64,000 nt of DNA from Metamycoplasma arthritidis (GCF_900660715.1 NZ_LR215047.1:124001-188000); one strand, 5' to 3'; counted from the first letter of the stretch, positions 33,161-45,518 are shown. Numbers and translations: made by a program. The notes: generated from the letters alone by a model not told the origin.

Positions 33161-33287
33161 GTCATTTCTCCTTAATTTGCAAATTAGCTTAACTATGTTA
33201 GAAATATAATAACTATTTTTTAAATTACTATTGAATGAAATCAAAAAAAAGTTAAAATTTTTTTAAAGAGTTCACGAGGTATTAATA

Positions 33288-34484
33288 TTGAAAAAACATA
33301 ATAAAGAACCCCAAAAGCCAACGGACCAGCAGTATGAAATTGGTAGAGTCAAAGTTTCTGACCAACTTTTGCCTTTTTCAATGCTTCATCGGGTGAAGAA
33401 AAAATCGCTACAAATTATTTGAACCATCATCATTTCAATTCTATTTGCTTTTTTTGGCATCATTTTTATTCAAAACACCGGCCTCTATGGCTTTGGTGTT
33501 GATGCTATTAGCCATGGTGGAGCAAGATTTATTAGTTTCCTAATCCAATATAATAATGGCAGTAAAGAGGCTGCAAGAATTGTCTTTGTTGTACTCTTTT
33601 GATTCATTAACTTTGCTATTAATATTCCACTCTTTATTTTCGCTGCTAAAAAAATCAATCGTAATTTTGCTTTATTAACTTTCATCTTTATGCTTTTTTC
33701 TACGGCATTCGGGATTGTTTTTGGATTAATTCCCGGTAGTGAAAAACTTAATTTATTTGGTCGTCCTTTAAATGATTTTATTTATCGCAACACAGATGGT
33801 ATTGTACAAACGGCAATTTGATCTTTTCTAGGCGATGCTAACAAACATGTTGCAATTGTTTTATACGGCCTATTATGAGCAATAATCCAAGGAGCAATTG
33901 CTGCAGCCTTATTAATTCTTAATTCATCTACTGCCGGATTTGATATTCTAGTAGTTTGATATTCAAGGGAAAAATTCAAGAACTTAGGAATTGTTTATAT
34001 TATCTTTCATATTATTAGTTTGATAATTTCTAATTTCATAGGTACATATTTACCAGCTTCTTTAACAATTCAAAAGAACTTAGCGTCGCTTCCAAGTGGC
34101 TGAGAAGTGGCGCCTTGAAGCACAGAATTACTATTTAATCCTAGTTTTGCTTCATCATTTTTGATGATCCTAATTAATGGCCTAATAGTTGATGTTCTAT
34201 TTCCAAAATATAAGCTTGTCAAACTAGAAATTTATACTTCTAAAATTGAAGAAATTCAAAAAGCAATTTATTCACTTAAGGATAAAAGGTTTACAACTTC
34301 TACGGCAATTGTTCGAGGTGGATATAGTAAAAAAGAACAAACCGTGTTAGTAGCTAATTGTTTTTATGTCGATGCTGCCACTGTTGTAGAAATCACGACC
34401 AAAGAAGACCCTGATGCTTTTATTTCAATTTACGATACGAAAAAAACGCTTGGTCATGTTTATATTTCTAAATCAATTAATTAA
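33288..34484 (+). CDS. YitT-like membrane protein with C-terminal DUF2179 domain (398 aa)
   Basis: Function unknown for the family. The start is TTG at 33288, supported by GAGGT 7 nt upstream. After a soluble N-terminus of about 45 residues there are six or so hydrophobic segments (SLQIIWTIIISILFAFFGIIFI, ARIVFVVLFWFINFAINIPLFI, ALLTFIFMLFSTAFGIVFG and others) and NSSTAGFDILVVWYS, resembling the YitT SGG-DG motif. The last 90 residues (LEIYTSKIEEIQKAIYS, STAIVRGGYSKKEQTVL) match DUF2179. Many TGA (Trp) codons hide the frame. Confidence 0.82.
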
Positions 34485-34499
34485 AAAAAGGAGAAAGTT

Positions 34500-35603
34500 A
34501 TGTCACTAAAAGCTGGAATCGTTGGCTTACCCAATGTGGGCAAAAGCACACTTTTTTCTGCTCTAACCCTAAACGAAGCCGAATCAGCTAATTATGCTTT
34601 TACTACCATTGAGCCAAATGTTGCTATTGTTAACTTAAACGACACGCGCCTAGAAAAATTAGCCAAAATTGTAAATACTAATAAAATCGTACCCGCTACC
34701 TTTCAATTTGTTGATATTGCAGGGCTAGTTGAAGGCGCTTCTAAAGGTGAAGGATTGGGAAACAAATTTTTAGCCAACATCAGAGAAGTTGATGCAATTA
34801 TTCATGTTGTGCGTTGTTTTGAAAACAATGATATTGTTCATGTTAAAAATCAAATTAACCCTTTAGCAGACTTAAAAATCATAAATTTGGAATTAATTTT
34901 AGCTGATTTGCAAACGATTGAAAATGTCATTAATCGAATTGGTAAAAAGGCGCAAAATAGTGCTGATAAAGATCTAAAAAAAGAATACGCTGTGGCGCTA
35001 AAAATTCGCGAAGCACTCGCTAATGAAAAAATGATTAAAGATCTTGAACTTAGTGATGACGAAAAAGAAATAATTAAGTCTTATCAACTACTTAGTCTTA
35101 AACCTACAATCTATGTTGCTAATTTAGACTATGATAGTTTTAAAAATTTGAATAATGCTCACCACTATCAGAATTTGAAAACCCACTTGGATCAAAATTC
35201 TGAAATTCTTATTCCAGTTAATGTTAAAGTCGAATACGAACTAAGTCAATTTGATAAAGACGAAAAAGCTACTTTTTTAGCAGAATATAATATTGAAGAA
35301 TCGGGCTTAGATCAAATTATTAGAAAAAGTTTTTATTTGCTTAATCAAGCTACTTACTTTACTGCTGGCGAAATTGAAGCACGTGCTTGAGTTTTTAAAA
35401 AAGGCCAAAACGCCGCCGAATGTGCTGGCATTATTCACACTGATTTTGAAAAGAAATTTGTTAAAGCCGAAGTCATTAAGTATGATGACTATGTTTCTTA
35501 CGGCGGTGAAAAAGAATGTAGAAAAGCTGGCAAAATCGCCCTTGAAGGACGCAACTATTTAATGCAAGATGGCGATGTTTGTTATTTTAAAATTGCAAAG
35601 TAA
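34500..35603 (+). CDS. ychF: Redox-regulated ATPase YchF/OLA1 (367 aa)
   Basis: Ribosome-associated Obg-like ATPase. G1 [35 protein letters not shown], and the NxxE-type nucleotide motif within [12 protein letters not shown]; the TGS-like C-terminus ends [19 protein letters not shown] precedes the ATG, 15 nt after the YitT gene. TGA at 35388 is Trp. Confidence 0.96.
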
Positions 35604-35647
35604 AAATCTAAAATTTGTTAAATATGTTAAAATGACTAAGCACATTC

Positions 35648-35721
35648 AGGGGATTAGTTTAATGGTAGAACCAAGGACTCCAAACCCTTTAGTGCGGGTT
35701 CTAATCCTGCATCCCCTGCCA
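35648..35721 (+). tRNA. tRNA-Trp (anticodon CCA)
   Basis: Acceptor AGGGGAT pairs with ATCCCCT, discriminator G73 fits tRNA-Trp, and CCA is encoded. The anticodon loop CTCCAAA gives CCA; the T arm is GCGGGTTCTAATCCTGC. The base pair next to the anticodon loop is an A-C mismatch. This tRNA reads UGG only; the abundant UGA Trp codons need a second tRNA-Trp(UCA), not seen here. Confidence 0.93.
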
Positions 35722-35807
35722 TATATTAACAATGCCACATAACTAGACATATCTAGTCTAGTTTTTATTTTATAGTGCTCTTAGACGCGAAATTGTAGTT
35801 TTTAGAG

Positions 35808-35813
35808 TAAAAT
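35808..35813 (+). promoter_or_regulatory. -10 box of leuS, leaderless type
   Basis: TAAAAT ends 7 nt before the leuS ATG at 35821; no Shine-Dalgarno. Confidence 0.45.
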
Positions 35814-35820
35814 TTTATGC

Positions 35821-38235
35821 ATGTATAATCATCGCGAAATTGAAAAAAAATGACAAAAATTTTGAGAGCAAAATCATTCGTTTAAAACAACTGAAAAACA
35901 TAATAAAAAAGCTTACATTCTAGACATGTTTCCTTATCCTTCTGGTATGGGGATGCACGTTGGGCATCTTGAAGGCTATACGGCCACTGATATTGTTAGT
36001 CGTTTTAAAAGATTGAATGGTTTTGATGTATTGCACCCTATTGGTTGGGACGCTTTTGGTTTGCCAGCAGAACAATATGCGCTTAATACCGGCAACCATC
36101 CTGCTCCTTTTACTATTAAAAATATTGATAACTTCCGTCGTCAACTAAAGGCAATGGGTTTTTCATATGATTACGACAAAGAAATAAACACCACTGACCC
36201 TAAGTTCTATTATTGAACACAATGAATCTTTAAAGAACTTTATAAAAATGGTTTAGCTTCAATTGAAGAAGTTGATGTTAATTGATGCGAGGGCTTGGGT
36301 ACAGTTCTAGCTAACGAAGAGATTGTAGAAAAGAATGGAATTAAAGTTAGTGAAAGAGGTTCATTTCCAGTTGTAAAAAAACCAATGCGGCAATGAGTTT
36401 TAAAAATTTCCAATTATGCCGATAAATTACTAGAAGGACTTGATTCTCTAGATTGACCCGAAAGTCTTAAGGCCTTGCAACGCAATTGAATTGGAAAAAG
36501 TAATGGCCACATTGTTAGTTGAAAATTAGAAAAGAACCGAATCATAAAAACCTTTACAACAAGGCTTGACACAATTTACGGTGTTAGTGCTCTTGTGCTT
36601 AGTCCAGAACATCCGCTTGTTGATCTTATTACAACCTCTAGTCAAAAATTCTTAGTTGATAAATATTTATGTGCTTCTAAACAAAAAAGTGAATTAGAAA
36701 GAACGCAACTGCAAAAAGAAAAAAGTGGAGTTTTTACTGGCTCTTATGCATTGCATCCACTAACAAACAAAAAAATTCCTATTTGAATTTCTGATTATGT
36801 TTTAATGTCGCACGGAACAGGTGCAGTTATGAGTGTTCCTGCTCATGACGAGCGTGATTTTCAATTTGCAACAAGATATAATTTAGAAATTATTCCAGTC
36901 ATTAAAAGTGATGACAATGTGCTGCCTTATACTGGTAATGGCGTTCATTTTAATAGCGACATTGCTAATAAAAAAGACAATGCTAACGCAACAAAAGCTA
37001 TTTTTACAAAGCTAAGTAGTTTAAACTCAGCTAAAGAACACGTTAGTTATAAGCTGCGTGATTGAATCTTTTCACGTCAACGTTACTGAGGAGAACCATT
37101 TCCAATTTTATTTGACGAAAATAATGATATTTATTTAGTTAAAGAACTAGTTAGTTTACCGGAAACAAATAACATCAAACCATCAGGGTCAACTGAAGGA
37201 CCTTTAGCAAATATTAAAGAGTGAATGAATGTTAAAGTAAATGGCAAAAACTTTCGGCGTGACAGTAATGTTATGCCACAGTGAGCAGGGTCAAGTTGAT
37301 ACTATTTGGCTTACATTCTAAAAAATAGTGATGGCACTTATGCTCCATTAGATAGCTCAGAAGCAAAAAAACGGTTTGAAAATTGATTGCCGGTTGATTT
37401 GTACATTGGTGGTCAAGAACATGCGGTACTACATTTACTTTATGCTCGTTTTTGACATAGATTTTTATTTGACATTGGCATCGTACCAACAAAAGAACCA
37501 TTCACTAAATTGATTAATCAAGGTTTAATTTTAGGTCCCGATGGCCAGAAAATGTCTAAATCATTAGGTAATGTTATTAATCCTGATGATTTAATTCAAA
37601 CGCATGGCGCTGATGCCCTTAGAATTTTTGAGATGTTTATGGGTCCACTAACTGATTCAAAACCGTGAAATACATCTTCTCTTGATGGAATTCGTAAATG
37701 ATTAGACCGCCTTTATTCAAATTTCAATTATTTTGTTAAAAATCAAAAATTTAGTTTGAGTGAAAAAAACGATCAACTTGAAAGCAATTTAAATATTCTT
37801 ATCAAAGAAGCGACAGATGCAATTGAAAAGTACAAATTTAATATTGCGATAAGTAAACTAATGGTATTTAGTAATTATTTAGGAACATTAAAAGTTTTAC
37901 CATCCACTTTACCCCTTAAAAACTTTGCAATTATTTTTAGTGTTTTTGCCCCTCATTTGGCAGAAGAGTTGCTAGCTATGATTAATGAAGCGCCAGTGGA
38001 AATGCAAAGTTGACCATTTTGTGAAGAAAGCAAAATTATTGCGCAAAACCCGATAATCGGTGTACAAATTAATGGAAAAGTTAGAGGGCAAATAGAAATT
38101 ATGCCTTCATGAGATCAAGAAGCAATTGTCAAAAATGCTTCAGCTCAGTCGCAGATTGCAAAATGACTTGAGAATAAAAAGATCTTCAAAGTGATTTATG
38201 TTGAAAATAAAATTCTTAATTTAATTGTCAAATAA
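35821..38235 (+). CDS. leuS: Leucyl-tRNA synthetase (804 aa)
   Basis: Charges tRNA-Leu. N-terminus [20 protein letters not shown] uses TGA for both Trp; [22 protein letters not shown] holds the HIGH-like motif; the CP1 editing insertion is present ([19 protein letters not shown] and [10 protein letters not shown]); WDRWFSRQRYWGEPFPI-type segment; and KMSKS at residues 577-581. The anticodon-binding and C-terminal domains end at TAA 38235. An upstream ATG (35817) is out of frame. Confidence 0.97.
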
Positions 38236-38278
38236 CATTTTTTTATTTAAGCACTTGCTAAAATTACTTTTAAACACT

Positions 38279-38980
38279 ATGCCAAAAATAAACATGATTC
38301 ATAAAGTTTTTCTTAACGGCGATGAATATCAAATTGCCGTTATTTTTACTAATAATAAAAATGCTTATTTAGAAAGAAAAAACGAAACTATTATTCTAAA
38401 AACGCCAGTGCATTTATTTAAAACACCTTTGCTAGAAAACTTTATTTTAAAGAGCCTTCCTTCGCTGTTAAAAAAACAAGACCGTCCATCATATGAAATT
38501 GATCTTGAAAATCGTAGTTTTAATTTTTTTGGCGAGCTTTGTCACTTTGAATATGATGGAAAACAAATTATTTTTAATCATCAAAATTTTGAAATCAAAC
38601 TTAAATGTTCTAATACTGATTTAATTGAAAGTACGCTATGAAAGTATTTGTCGAAACGACTTTATTCAGTATTAGTCGATTTGTGTACTTGATTTAAATT
38701 TAAAGGAATTGTAGAAAAATTTAGCCCACTCAAAATTCAAATTAGACAAAAAAAGAGTGCTTGGGCAACTAATTATGTTGAAAAAAAACTTATTATTTTT
38801 TCTAAGTATTTAGTGTGCTTTTCAATTGAAATAATTTCTTATGTGCTTGCTCATGAGTTAAGCCATTTTTTTGAAGCAAACCATTCAAAAAAATTTTGAA
38901 ATATTGTTCGCAGCTTAGATCCTGATTACAAGAAAAAGAAACAACAATTAAACGACCATATTTTTAAATTCAAAGAATAA
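38279..38980 (+). CDS. YgjP-like (DUF45) zinc metallopeptidase (233 aa)
   Basis: WLM/M48-type metalloprotease family. HELSHFFEANHSKKFW gives the HExxH zinc site at residues 192-196 and the downstream NHSKxFW motif diagnostic of DUF45. The preceding KIQIRQKKSAWATNY and LIIFSKYLV blocks also fit. ATG 38279 is favoured; TTG 38225 would overlap leuS. TGA (Trp) occurs three times. Substrate unknown. Confidence 0.85.
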
Positions 38981-39045
38981 CTTCAAAAAACTAATAAAAA
39001 ATTAATATTAAATTACAATTACTTTAGAGAAGAATTAAGCATATT

Positions 39046-39678
39046 ATGTCTATGGATGGTAAATATATTTTAGGAATTTCGCTTGGGTTAGCACTGATGT
39101 TTGCCTTAATTTTAACTTTTGGTTTAGTTTTTTTCTTTGTTAGAAAAAATAGCAAACAACGCGAGCTGCAAGAAAAAGAAAATCTTCAAGCCTTGCAAGA
39201 CACTTTGAGCACGTATGCTAAGTCAAATAATAGTTTATTACTAAAAAAAGCCACTTACAAATATGATAAAAATAAAATTTTTAGTTCCGGTCCTATTCTA
39301 ATAAGTCCATTTGCCTTATTTGTTATTTATCCATTTTTTGCCGAAGGCGAAGTTGATGGCAATTGCCTTGAACGTGAATGAAGTCATCAATTTGACAATA
39401 AAAAGAAAATTTTTCCTAATCCTGTACTAAAAAACGATTTGGTAATAAAACACATCCTAAATTTAATACCCCAACAAGTGCCGATTATTTCGCTAATGCT
39501 TTTAATTGAAAATAATGCAAAATATGACATCTACAATCTCCCTGATTATCTACTTTTATGTAAAGAAGATGAGTTATTTGATTCATTAAATGATGCAAAA
39601 AATGAACTAGAAGCTGTTTTAGATAATGAAGCGATTATTAAAATTAGTGATACACTTAAAAAATTCCAACAAAAATAG
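39046..39678 (+). CDS. Membrane-anchored protein with a NERD-like domain (210 aa)
   Basis: One N-terminal hydrophobic segment (YILGISLGLALMFALILTFGLVFFF) anchors a cytoplasmic or external domain. GPILISPFALFVIYPFF followed by GNCLEREWSHQ and NPVLKND resembles the nuclease-related domain (NERD) layout of a beta strand ending in I-E-x-K, then W and NP. Here the expected E-x-K is replaced by IYPF, so the catalytic residues appear lost. The assignment is tentative. The single-spanning design and position give no operon hint. Confidence 0.55.
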
Positions 39679-39899
39679 CATTTTATTAAATAAAAACTTA
39701 AGGCGATTTTTATTCACTTTTCATTGTTTGAATTAGCACATATTATTGTAAATCATTGATATATCTATAAGAATCATTGATTTTAAGCATTTTTTTATTG
39801 CAAAACATTATAATTTCATTGCAATATCATTCAGTATAATACTAATAAAAAAATCAATGTTATAATGTAATTAAATAGAGAATAGACGCAGGAGAAATT
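39679..39899. other. Intergenic region with promoter for the 264-residue protein
   Basis: AT-rich; TATAAT near 39860 and AGGAGA just before 39900 indicate the promoter and ribosome-binding site of the next gene. Otherwise empty. Confidence 0.4.
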
Positions 39900-40694
39900 A
39901 TGGCAAAAAACGCTACAAAAAGCCCAACCCGTAAAAATACTTTAGAACGTTTCTACATTTCTGAAGTAACTGATAAAAAAACTAAAAAAATCATTTTCAG
40001 ATTTAAAAAAGCAAACCAAAAAACACACCGTGAATACGAAGAATTTAATGATGCAGTTAGTGAATTTATAAGAATAAGTGAAACTACTGCTAACAACACT
40101 AGAGTTTGATTCCATCGCGAAGGTGCTTACCGTGGTTCTGTAGATCTAGAAAAAGCTAGAAAAATGTTAATTAGACTTGCTGAAACCAAAGTTGCAAACG
40201 AAGAAGTAATTGAATTTATCGAACATGAAAACTTAGTTGATAAACCAACTTCAAAGACTACTGAAATCTTGGCAATCCAAAAAACTGTTGACTTAGAAGA
40301 AGAATCAAAATACGTTGAATTTGATGTTGCTAATCGTGAAACAATGAAAGCAAGTGAAGTTAGTTTACAAGATTTAGTAATTTCATCGGCATATGATGTC
40401 GAAATTGAACAAATGTTGCCAAATAATGACAATTTAGACATTTACTTTAGACTAAAAAAAGATGATCAAAAGTCATCGACAGTTGTAAGAACACTTTCAG
40501 GTTTTAAACGCTCAGTCGAGCCGGTTATTATCCCTGAAGAAATTACCGAAGCACCAACAGAAACCCAAGAAGCTAGCAAACCAGCTAAAAAAAGAGATAC
40601 AACACTTCTTGGTTGAATTATTTTTCTTTCAATCGCCGTTGTTGTTAACATAATTTTTATTATTTTACTAGCAACAAAAGTTATCGCAGTTTAG
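39900..40694 (+). CDS. Hypothetical tail-anchored protein (264 aa)
   Basis: Not recognised. A soluble N-terminal part with RKNTLERFYISEVTDKKTKK and a DUF-like fold of mixed composition (VWFHREGAYRGSVDLEKARKML, TGA Trp) is followed by an acidic Pro/Thr/Glu-rich linker (IIPEEITEAPTETQEASK), a basic KKRD, and a single C-terminal helix (WIIFLSIAVVVNIIFIILLA) ending at TAG 40694. The topology is a C-terminal anchor with cytoplasmic N-terminus. AGGAGA upstream; a terminator follows. Confidence 0.75.
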
Positions 40695-40712
40695 TTAAAT
40701 AATCAATTAATT

Positions 40713-40736
40713 AATGGAGCCAAGTGCTCCATTTTT
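40713..40736 (+). terminator. Rho-independent terminator
   Basis: AATGGAGC (40713-40720) pairs with GCTCCATT (40725-40732), then TTTTA. The rarA -10 box (TATAAT 40739-40744) begins immediately after. Confidence 0.75.
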
Positions 40737-40755
40737 ACTATAATTTATTAACTAT

Positions 40756-41964
40756 ATGAATAAGAACTTAGCCCAAAAAACTCGCCCGATTGCGCTTGAT
40801 GACTTTGTTTGCAATGATAGTCAAAGATTTCTTTTTGAAAAAATTATTGCTAATGATGATTTTCGTTCATTTATTTTCTATGGCAAGCCCGGAACTGGCA
40901 AAACAACAATTTCTTATATTCTAGCTTCGTCGTTAAAAGTTTCATTTGATTACTTTAACGCAGCCATTGAAAAAAAAGAGGATTTAGTTGCTAAATTAAA
41001 ATTAAATAAAATTTTAATCATTGACGAAATCCATCGCTTAAACAAAGATAAACAAGATATCTTACTACCTTACATTGAAAATGATTTAATCACAATTTAT
41101 GCAACCACTACTGAGAATCCTTATTTTAAGGTTAATCCTGCGCTTAGATCGCGTTGCGCCATTGTCGAAATTAAGAATCCTTCAATTGATGATTTAAGTA
41201 AGCAACTTAAAAAGATTGCTTTAAACAATCAATTAGATAGCAATTTAAGTGATGAAATATACCATTTTATTGCCTCACAATCTAACGGTGATTATCGTAG
41301 CGCCATTAACAGTCTTGACTTAATTAGTACACTCTCAAAGACTAAGAAACTTACTCTTGATGAGATTAAAAAAATTCTTCCCGCTATTCAGTTTACGGGC
41401 GATTCTAATGGTGATGCTCATTTTGATCATTTAAGTGCTTTTCATAAATCTTTAAGAGGATCTGATCCGAATGCCGCTTTATACTATGGATTTATTTTAG
41501 TTGAATCAGGTGATTTTGATGGGCTATTTAGAAGAATGATTTGTGCCGCTTATGAAGATGTAGGTCTTGCTAATCCTAATCTACCAGTGCAAGTTATGAA
41601 TGCAATTGATGCTTTTGAACGCTTGGGACTTCCTGAAGGATATTTGCCAATTGCCAATGCGATTTTAGAAATCGCCCTTAGTCCAAAGTCTAATTCAGCA
41701 TACCTAGCTTACCATAGTGTTCTCGAGGATCTACGATCGGGGCAATTATTTGAAGTACCTAATCACCTAAAAGACTCATCTTATTCATCGGCTAAAAAAT
41801 TAAAAAGAGGCGTTGAGTATTTGTATCCTCACAACTTTGATCGCCATTATGTTAAACAAGATTATTTACCAAGCGAACTAAAAAATAAACAATACTACTG
41901 CTCACAAAAAGAAGGTTTTGAAGAAAAAATCAACGAATATTGAAGGAAATTAAAAGGAGAGTAA
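40756..41964 (+). CDS. rarA: Replication-associated recombination AAA ATPase RarA/MgsA (402 aa)
   Basis: Acts at stalled replication forks. Begins MNKNLAQKTRPIALDDFV; Walker A YGKPGTGKTT; Walker B LIIDEIHRLNKDKQD; sensor 1 TTTENPYFKVNPALRSR; and the C-terminal MgsA signature (AFHKSLRGSDPNAALYY, EDVGLANP). TGA 41941 is Trp and the stop is TAA 41964. A TATAAT 11 nt before ATG suggests a very short leader. Confidence 0.95.
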
Positions 41965-41971
41965 AAAACTT

Positions 41972-42922
41972 ATGACATTTGATTTAGAAAAAATTAACAA
42001 TTTTGAAGACTTAAAACAAAGTAAAAATGAATTTAATAATTCAGTAGAACTTTTAACTTTGATGAAACTTTTAAAAGAATCGCCAGCTGCTGAAAAAGCT
42101 AAAATAGGTCGACAAATTCAAGAACTAAAAACTCAAGCTGAAGATTTTTTTTCAAAAGCCAAAGCCAAATTAGAAGCGATGGCAGTTGAAAAAAGTTTAG
42201 CATCAGAATACCAAGATCACGCTACGCCGGTTATTTTTGAAGGCTCAATTCATCCTATTAATTTGATTAGCGAAAGATTTAGAACTTGATTGCTAAATCA
42301 TGGCTATTTTGAATTAAACTATGGTGAAGTGGAAAGTGAACTTTATAACTTTGAACGGCTAAATATTCCTAAAAATCACCCAGCTCGCGATATGCAGGAT
42401 AGCCTATATTTAGACGTCAAAAGTCAAGATCTTTTACTAAGAACGCACAACACTGGGATTAGTGCAAGAGCCTTAGAAAAATATAAAAATAAAGCGTTTT
42501 CACAGTTTGCGATTGGTAAAGTTTACCGGAATGACGAAGAAGATGCAACTCACAGTCACCAATTTACTCAACTTGACTTAGTTAGCGTCGGATCACAATC
42601 ATTTTCTTCACTAATAACTACTCTTCAAAGCATGATTTCATATGTTTTAGAAAAACCAATTAAATTAAGAATGCGCCCTTCTTATTTCCCTTTCACTGAA
42701 CCTAGCGTTGAAGTTGATATTTTCTTTAACAATCGTTGAATTGAAGTTTTTGGGGCTGGTATGATTAATGAAAAAGTGCTGCGTGATGCGGGTTACACTA
42801 ACAAAATGATTGGTTTTGCCGCCGGAATTGGCATTGAAAGAATTGCCATGATTAAATACGGCATCGATGACATTCGCCATTTTTACACTAACGACAAACG
42901 TTTTCTAAAACAATTTAAATAG
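41972..42922 (+). CDS. pheS: Phenylalanyl-tRNA synthetase alpha subunit (316 aa)
   Basis: Class II synthetase subunit. N-terminal coiled coil (residues 1-65), then [32 protein letters not shown] (motif 2 region), [46 protein letters not shown] and the motif 3 [18 protein letters not shown]. Slightly short for the family. AAGGAG upstream; 7 nt after rarA. Confidence 0.97.
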
Positions 42923-42934
42923 AGGAGTAACAAC

Positions 42935-45121
42935 ATGATTTTTTCATATAAAAAATTAGTTTCTTTAGCACATATTGAGCAAAAAACAATTGAAGAGATT
43001 GTAGCAGCAATTAATTCACTCGGCTTTGAAGTTGAAGATTATCATCGTTTTAGCGATGTTGAGGGCATTAAATTCGGTCATGTTCTAAAAACCTATAAAA
43101 ACCCTAACGCCGATCGTTTAACGGTTTGTGAAATTCAATTTGCTGATGGTATGCGCACTATTCAAACAACTGCTACTAATGTAGTAGATGACTGCTATTT
43201 AATGGCTTTTGTACCTGGTTCGCGTAGCAAAGGTATTACTTTTGCTCCAAAAAAAATGCAAGGAATCGTTTCTGATGGCATGCTAGCTTCATTAAGCGAA
43301 GTTGGTTTTAACGAACAAGTTACTCCTGCAGAGTTTGATGATCAAATTTTTATTTTTAATGAAATTGATTTAAACCTAGATCCAATTAAATACTTCGATT
43401 TAGATGATTACATGATTGATGTCACAATAATATCAAATCGTGCTGATGCAAATTCATATTTTATTATGGCAAAAGAACTGGCCGCTTATTTTAATAGTTA
43501 TGTAGATTTTAAAACAGAAAATCTGCTCTTGCCTACAACAAACCATGAACTAGGTTTTTCAAAAAAACTAGTGTCTACTAATAATATTTTGTTATTTGAA
43601 GTTAACCTGGAATCTACGGATTTTTCTTTGCAAGAGCAAGCTTTTTTATGAAAACACAACATTAGTGTAAATAATTGAGTTGAAAATATTGCGAACTTAA
43701 CTTTTTTAATGACTGGAATTAAACCACAAGTTTATGATGCTGATAAACTTAAAAACCGGGCTTTTTCAACTGAATTATATAGTGGCGAACTTACAATTAA
43801 AGAACAAAAAATTGTGCTCAATAAAGCACTTGTGCTTAAAGATGGCAGCCAAATTATTGGTTTAGCTGGAATTGCCCCATTTGATGGCTATCAAGTAGCA
43901 GCTGATACGCAAAGAGTATTAATTGAAATTTCTTCATACGACATTCAAAGTGTAAGAAAAAATTTAAAACAATCACATATTGAAACTCAACAAACAATTA
44001 GAAATTGTAAAGAAATTAACAGTGCACAACTTGTACTGGCCTACAACTACATGACTAAAAACTTCAACCTTCGCCCTAATGTTTCTTTATACAAAGCAAT
44101 CCCCAAACAAGTGCAAATTAAAATCACTAATTCATATCTTAATAAATATGCAGGCTTTGCAATCTCAAAATCCAAAAACTACCTTGCTGTCATTGAAAAA
44201 TTAAAAATTTTAGGTTTTAGTTTTAGTAACAACAATCTTAATATTACTTGTCCTACTTATCGTTATGATCTTTTAACTGCTCAAGATTTTGTAGAAGAGT
44301 TTTTTAGATTTTATGGCTATGACAATTTTCCTAAAAAACCAGCCAAGTACCATGAAGCCCTTGAAGCGCCCCTACTAGAAGATGCTTATTTAAAAAAACT
44401 TGCGGCTAAAAACTACATTAATGTACGTACTTTTAGTTTAATCAGCCCAGAGAAAAATATTTTTAACCCATTTAACTTTGCAAATGATTATTTAATTCCA
44501 GCTTCTAAAAATTATGAGCACTCGGCAATTCGTAAATCAATGATTTATTCACTATCTAATGTTATGCTGCATAATCAAAAACAAGGTATGAAAGTTGGCT
44601 CTTACTTTGAAATTGGTTCCATTAGTGTTGATCACCATAACGTTTTAGGAATTGTCTCAAACCAAAAAACCTTCGATGAAATTAAAAGAGATCTTATTTC
44701 ATTAACCAATAAAAATTTAACTTTTAAAAAATCAATCAACAGCACCTTCCATCCTAATGTTAATTGCGAGATTTACTTAGAAAATAAAATGATCGGTTAC
44801 ATTGCTAAGATTCATCCTAATTTATTAAAAGATGAAGCAATTTATTCTGAAATATTGCTAGAAGATCTTAGTCCTAATGCACCAAGTTTTAAAACATTTA
44901 ATAAACTTCCTCTAAAAAGCCGTGATATTACTATTAACTTACAACCAAATGAAAGCATTGAAGCTACTATTGATAAACTAAACCAAATTAAAGGAATTTT
45001 CCAAATTAGAGTAATGGGAACATTTTTAAAAGAAGATAAAACAAAAAATGTTACTCTATCAATCCTTTTAGAAGAATGGGCAACGAAAAAATTTGACAAG
45101 GATTTTAATGAAAAACAATAA
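42935..45121 (+). CDS. pheT: Phenylalanyl-tRNA synthetase beta subunit (728 aa)
   Basis: Pairs with PheS. N-terminal EMAP-like domain (EGIKFGHVLKTYKNPNADRL), B3/B4 and B5 (TCPTYRYDLLTAQDFVEEFFRFYGYDNFP), core, and a C-terminal FDX-ACB domain (FNKLPLKSRDITINL). TGA codons near 43650 are Trp. AGGAG upstream. The 3' end overlaps cinA by 14 nt. Confidence 0.96.
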
Positions 45122-45518
45122 AAGCCTTTCAGCAGTCGAATCTTTCACTGGCGGTTTGTTTGCTTCTGAAATAGTCTCAGTGCCAGGGGCAAGCCAATAT
45201 TTTCTAGGTGCTCTTGTAAGCTATAGTAATGCTATTAAACAAAAACTAGGCATTAGCACTCATAATGGAGTAATAAATAAAGAAGTGGCTTTGGCCATGG
45301 CAAAAGCTGGTAATGAATTTTTTGGTAGTGATATTTGTGTTTCTTTTACTGGTAATGCTGGACCTGGCGTAATGGACGACAAACCAGCGGGATTAGTTTA
45401 TATCGCTATTAACGACGAAGTTTATGAACTTAATTTAATTGGCGGTCGTAATAGTGTTCGTCAAGAAGCGGTCACTTTTGCAATTAAAAAACTTAAAGAT
45501 ATGGGAATTCTAGAATAA
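45108..45518 (+). CDS. cinA: CinA C-terminal domain protein, NMN amidohydrolase-like (136 aa)
   Basis: Only the C-terminal deamidase domain of CinA (PncC-like) is present; the N-terminal CinA domain is absent, as usual in mycoplasmas. Signatures: SAVESFTGGLFASEIVSVPGAS, SYSNAIKQKLG, SFTGNAGPG. The likely role is NMN deamidation in pyridine nucleotide recycling. ATG 45108 lies within the pheT end with AAGGA upstream; TTG 45093 is an alternative. Confidence 0.92.
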   Translation: MKNNKSLSAVESFTGGLFASEIVSVPGASQYFLGALVSYSNAIKQKLGISTHNGVINKEVALAMAKAGNEFFGSDICVSFTGNAGPGVMDDKPAGLVYIAINDEVYELNLIGGRNSVRQEAVTFAIKKLKDMGILE

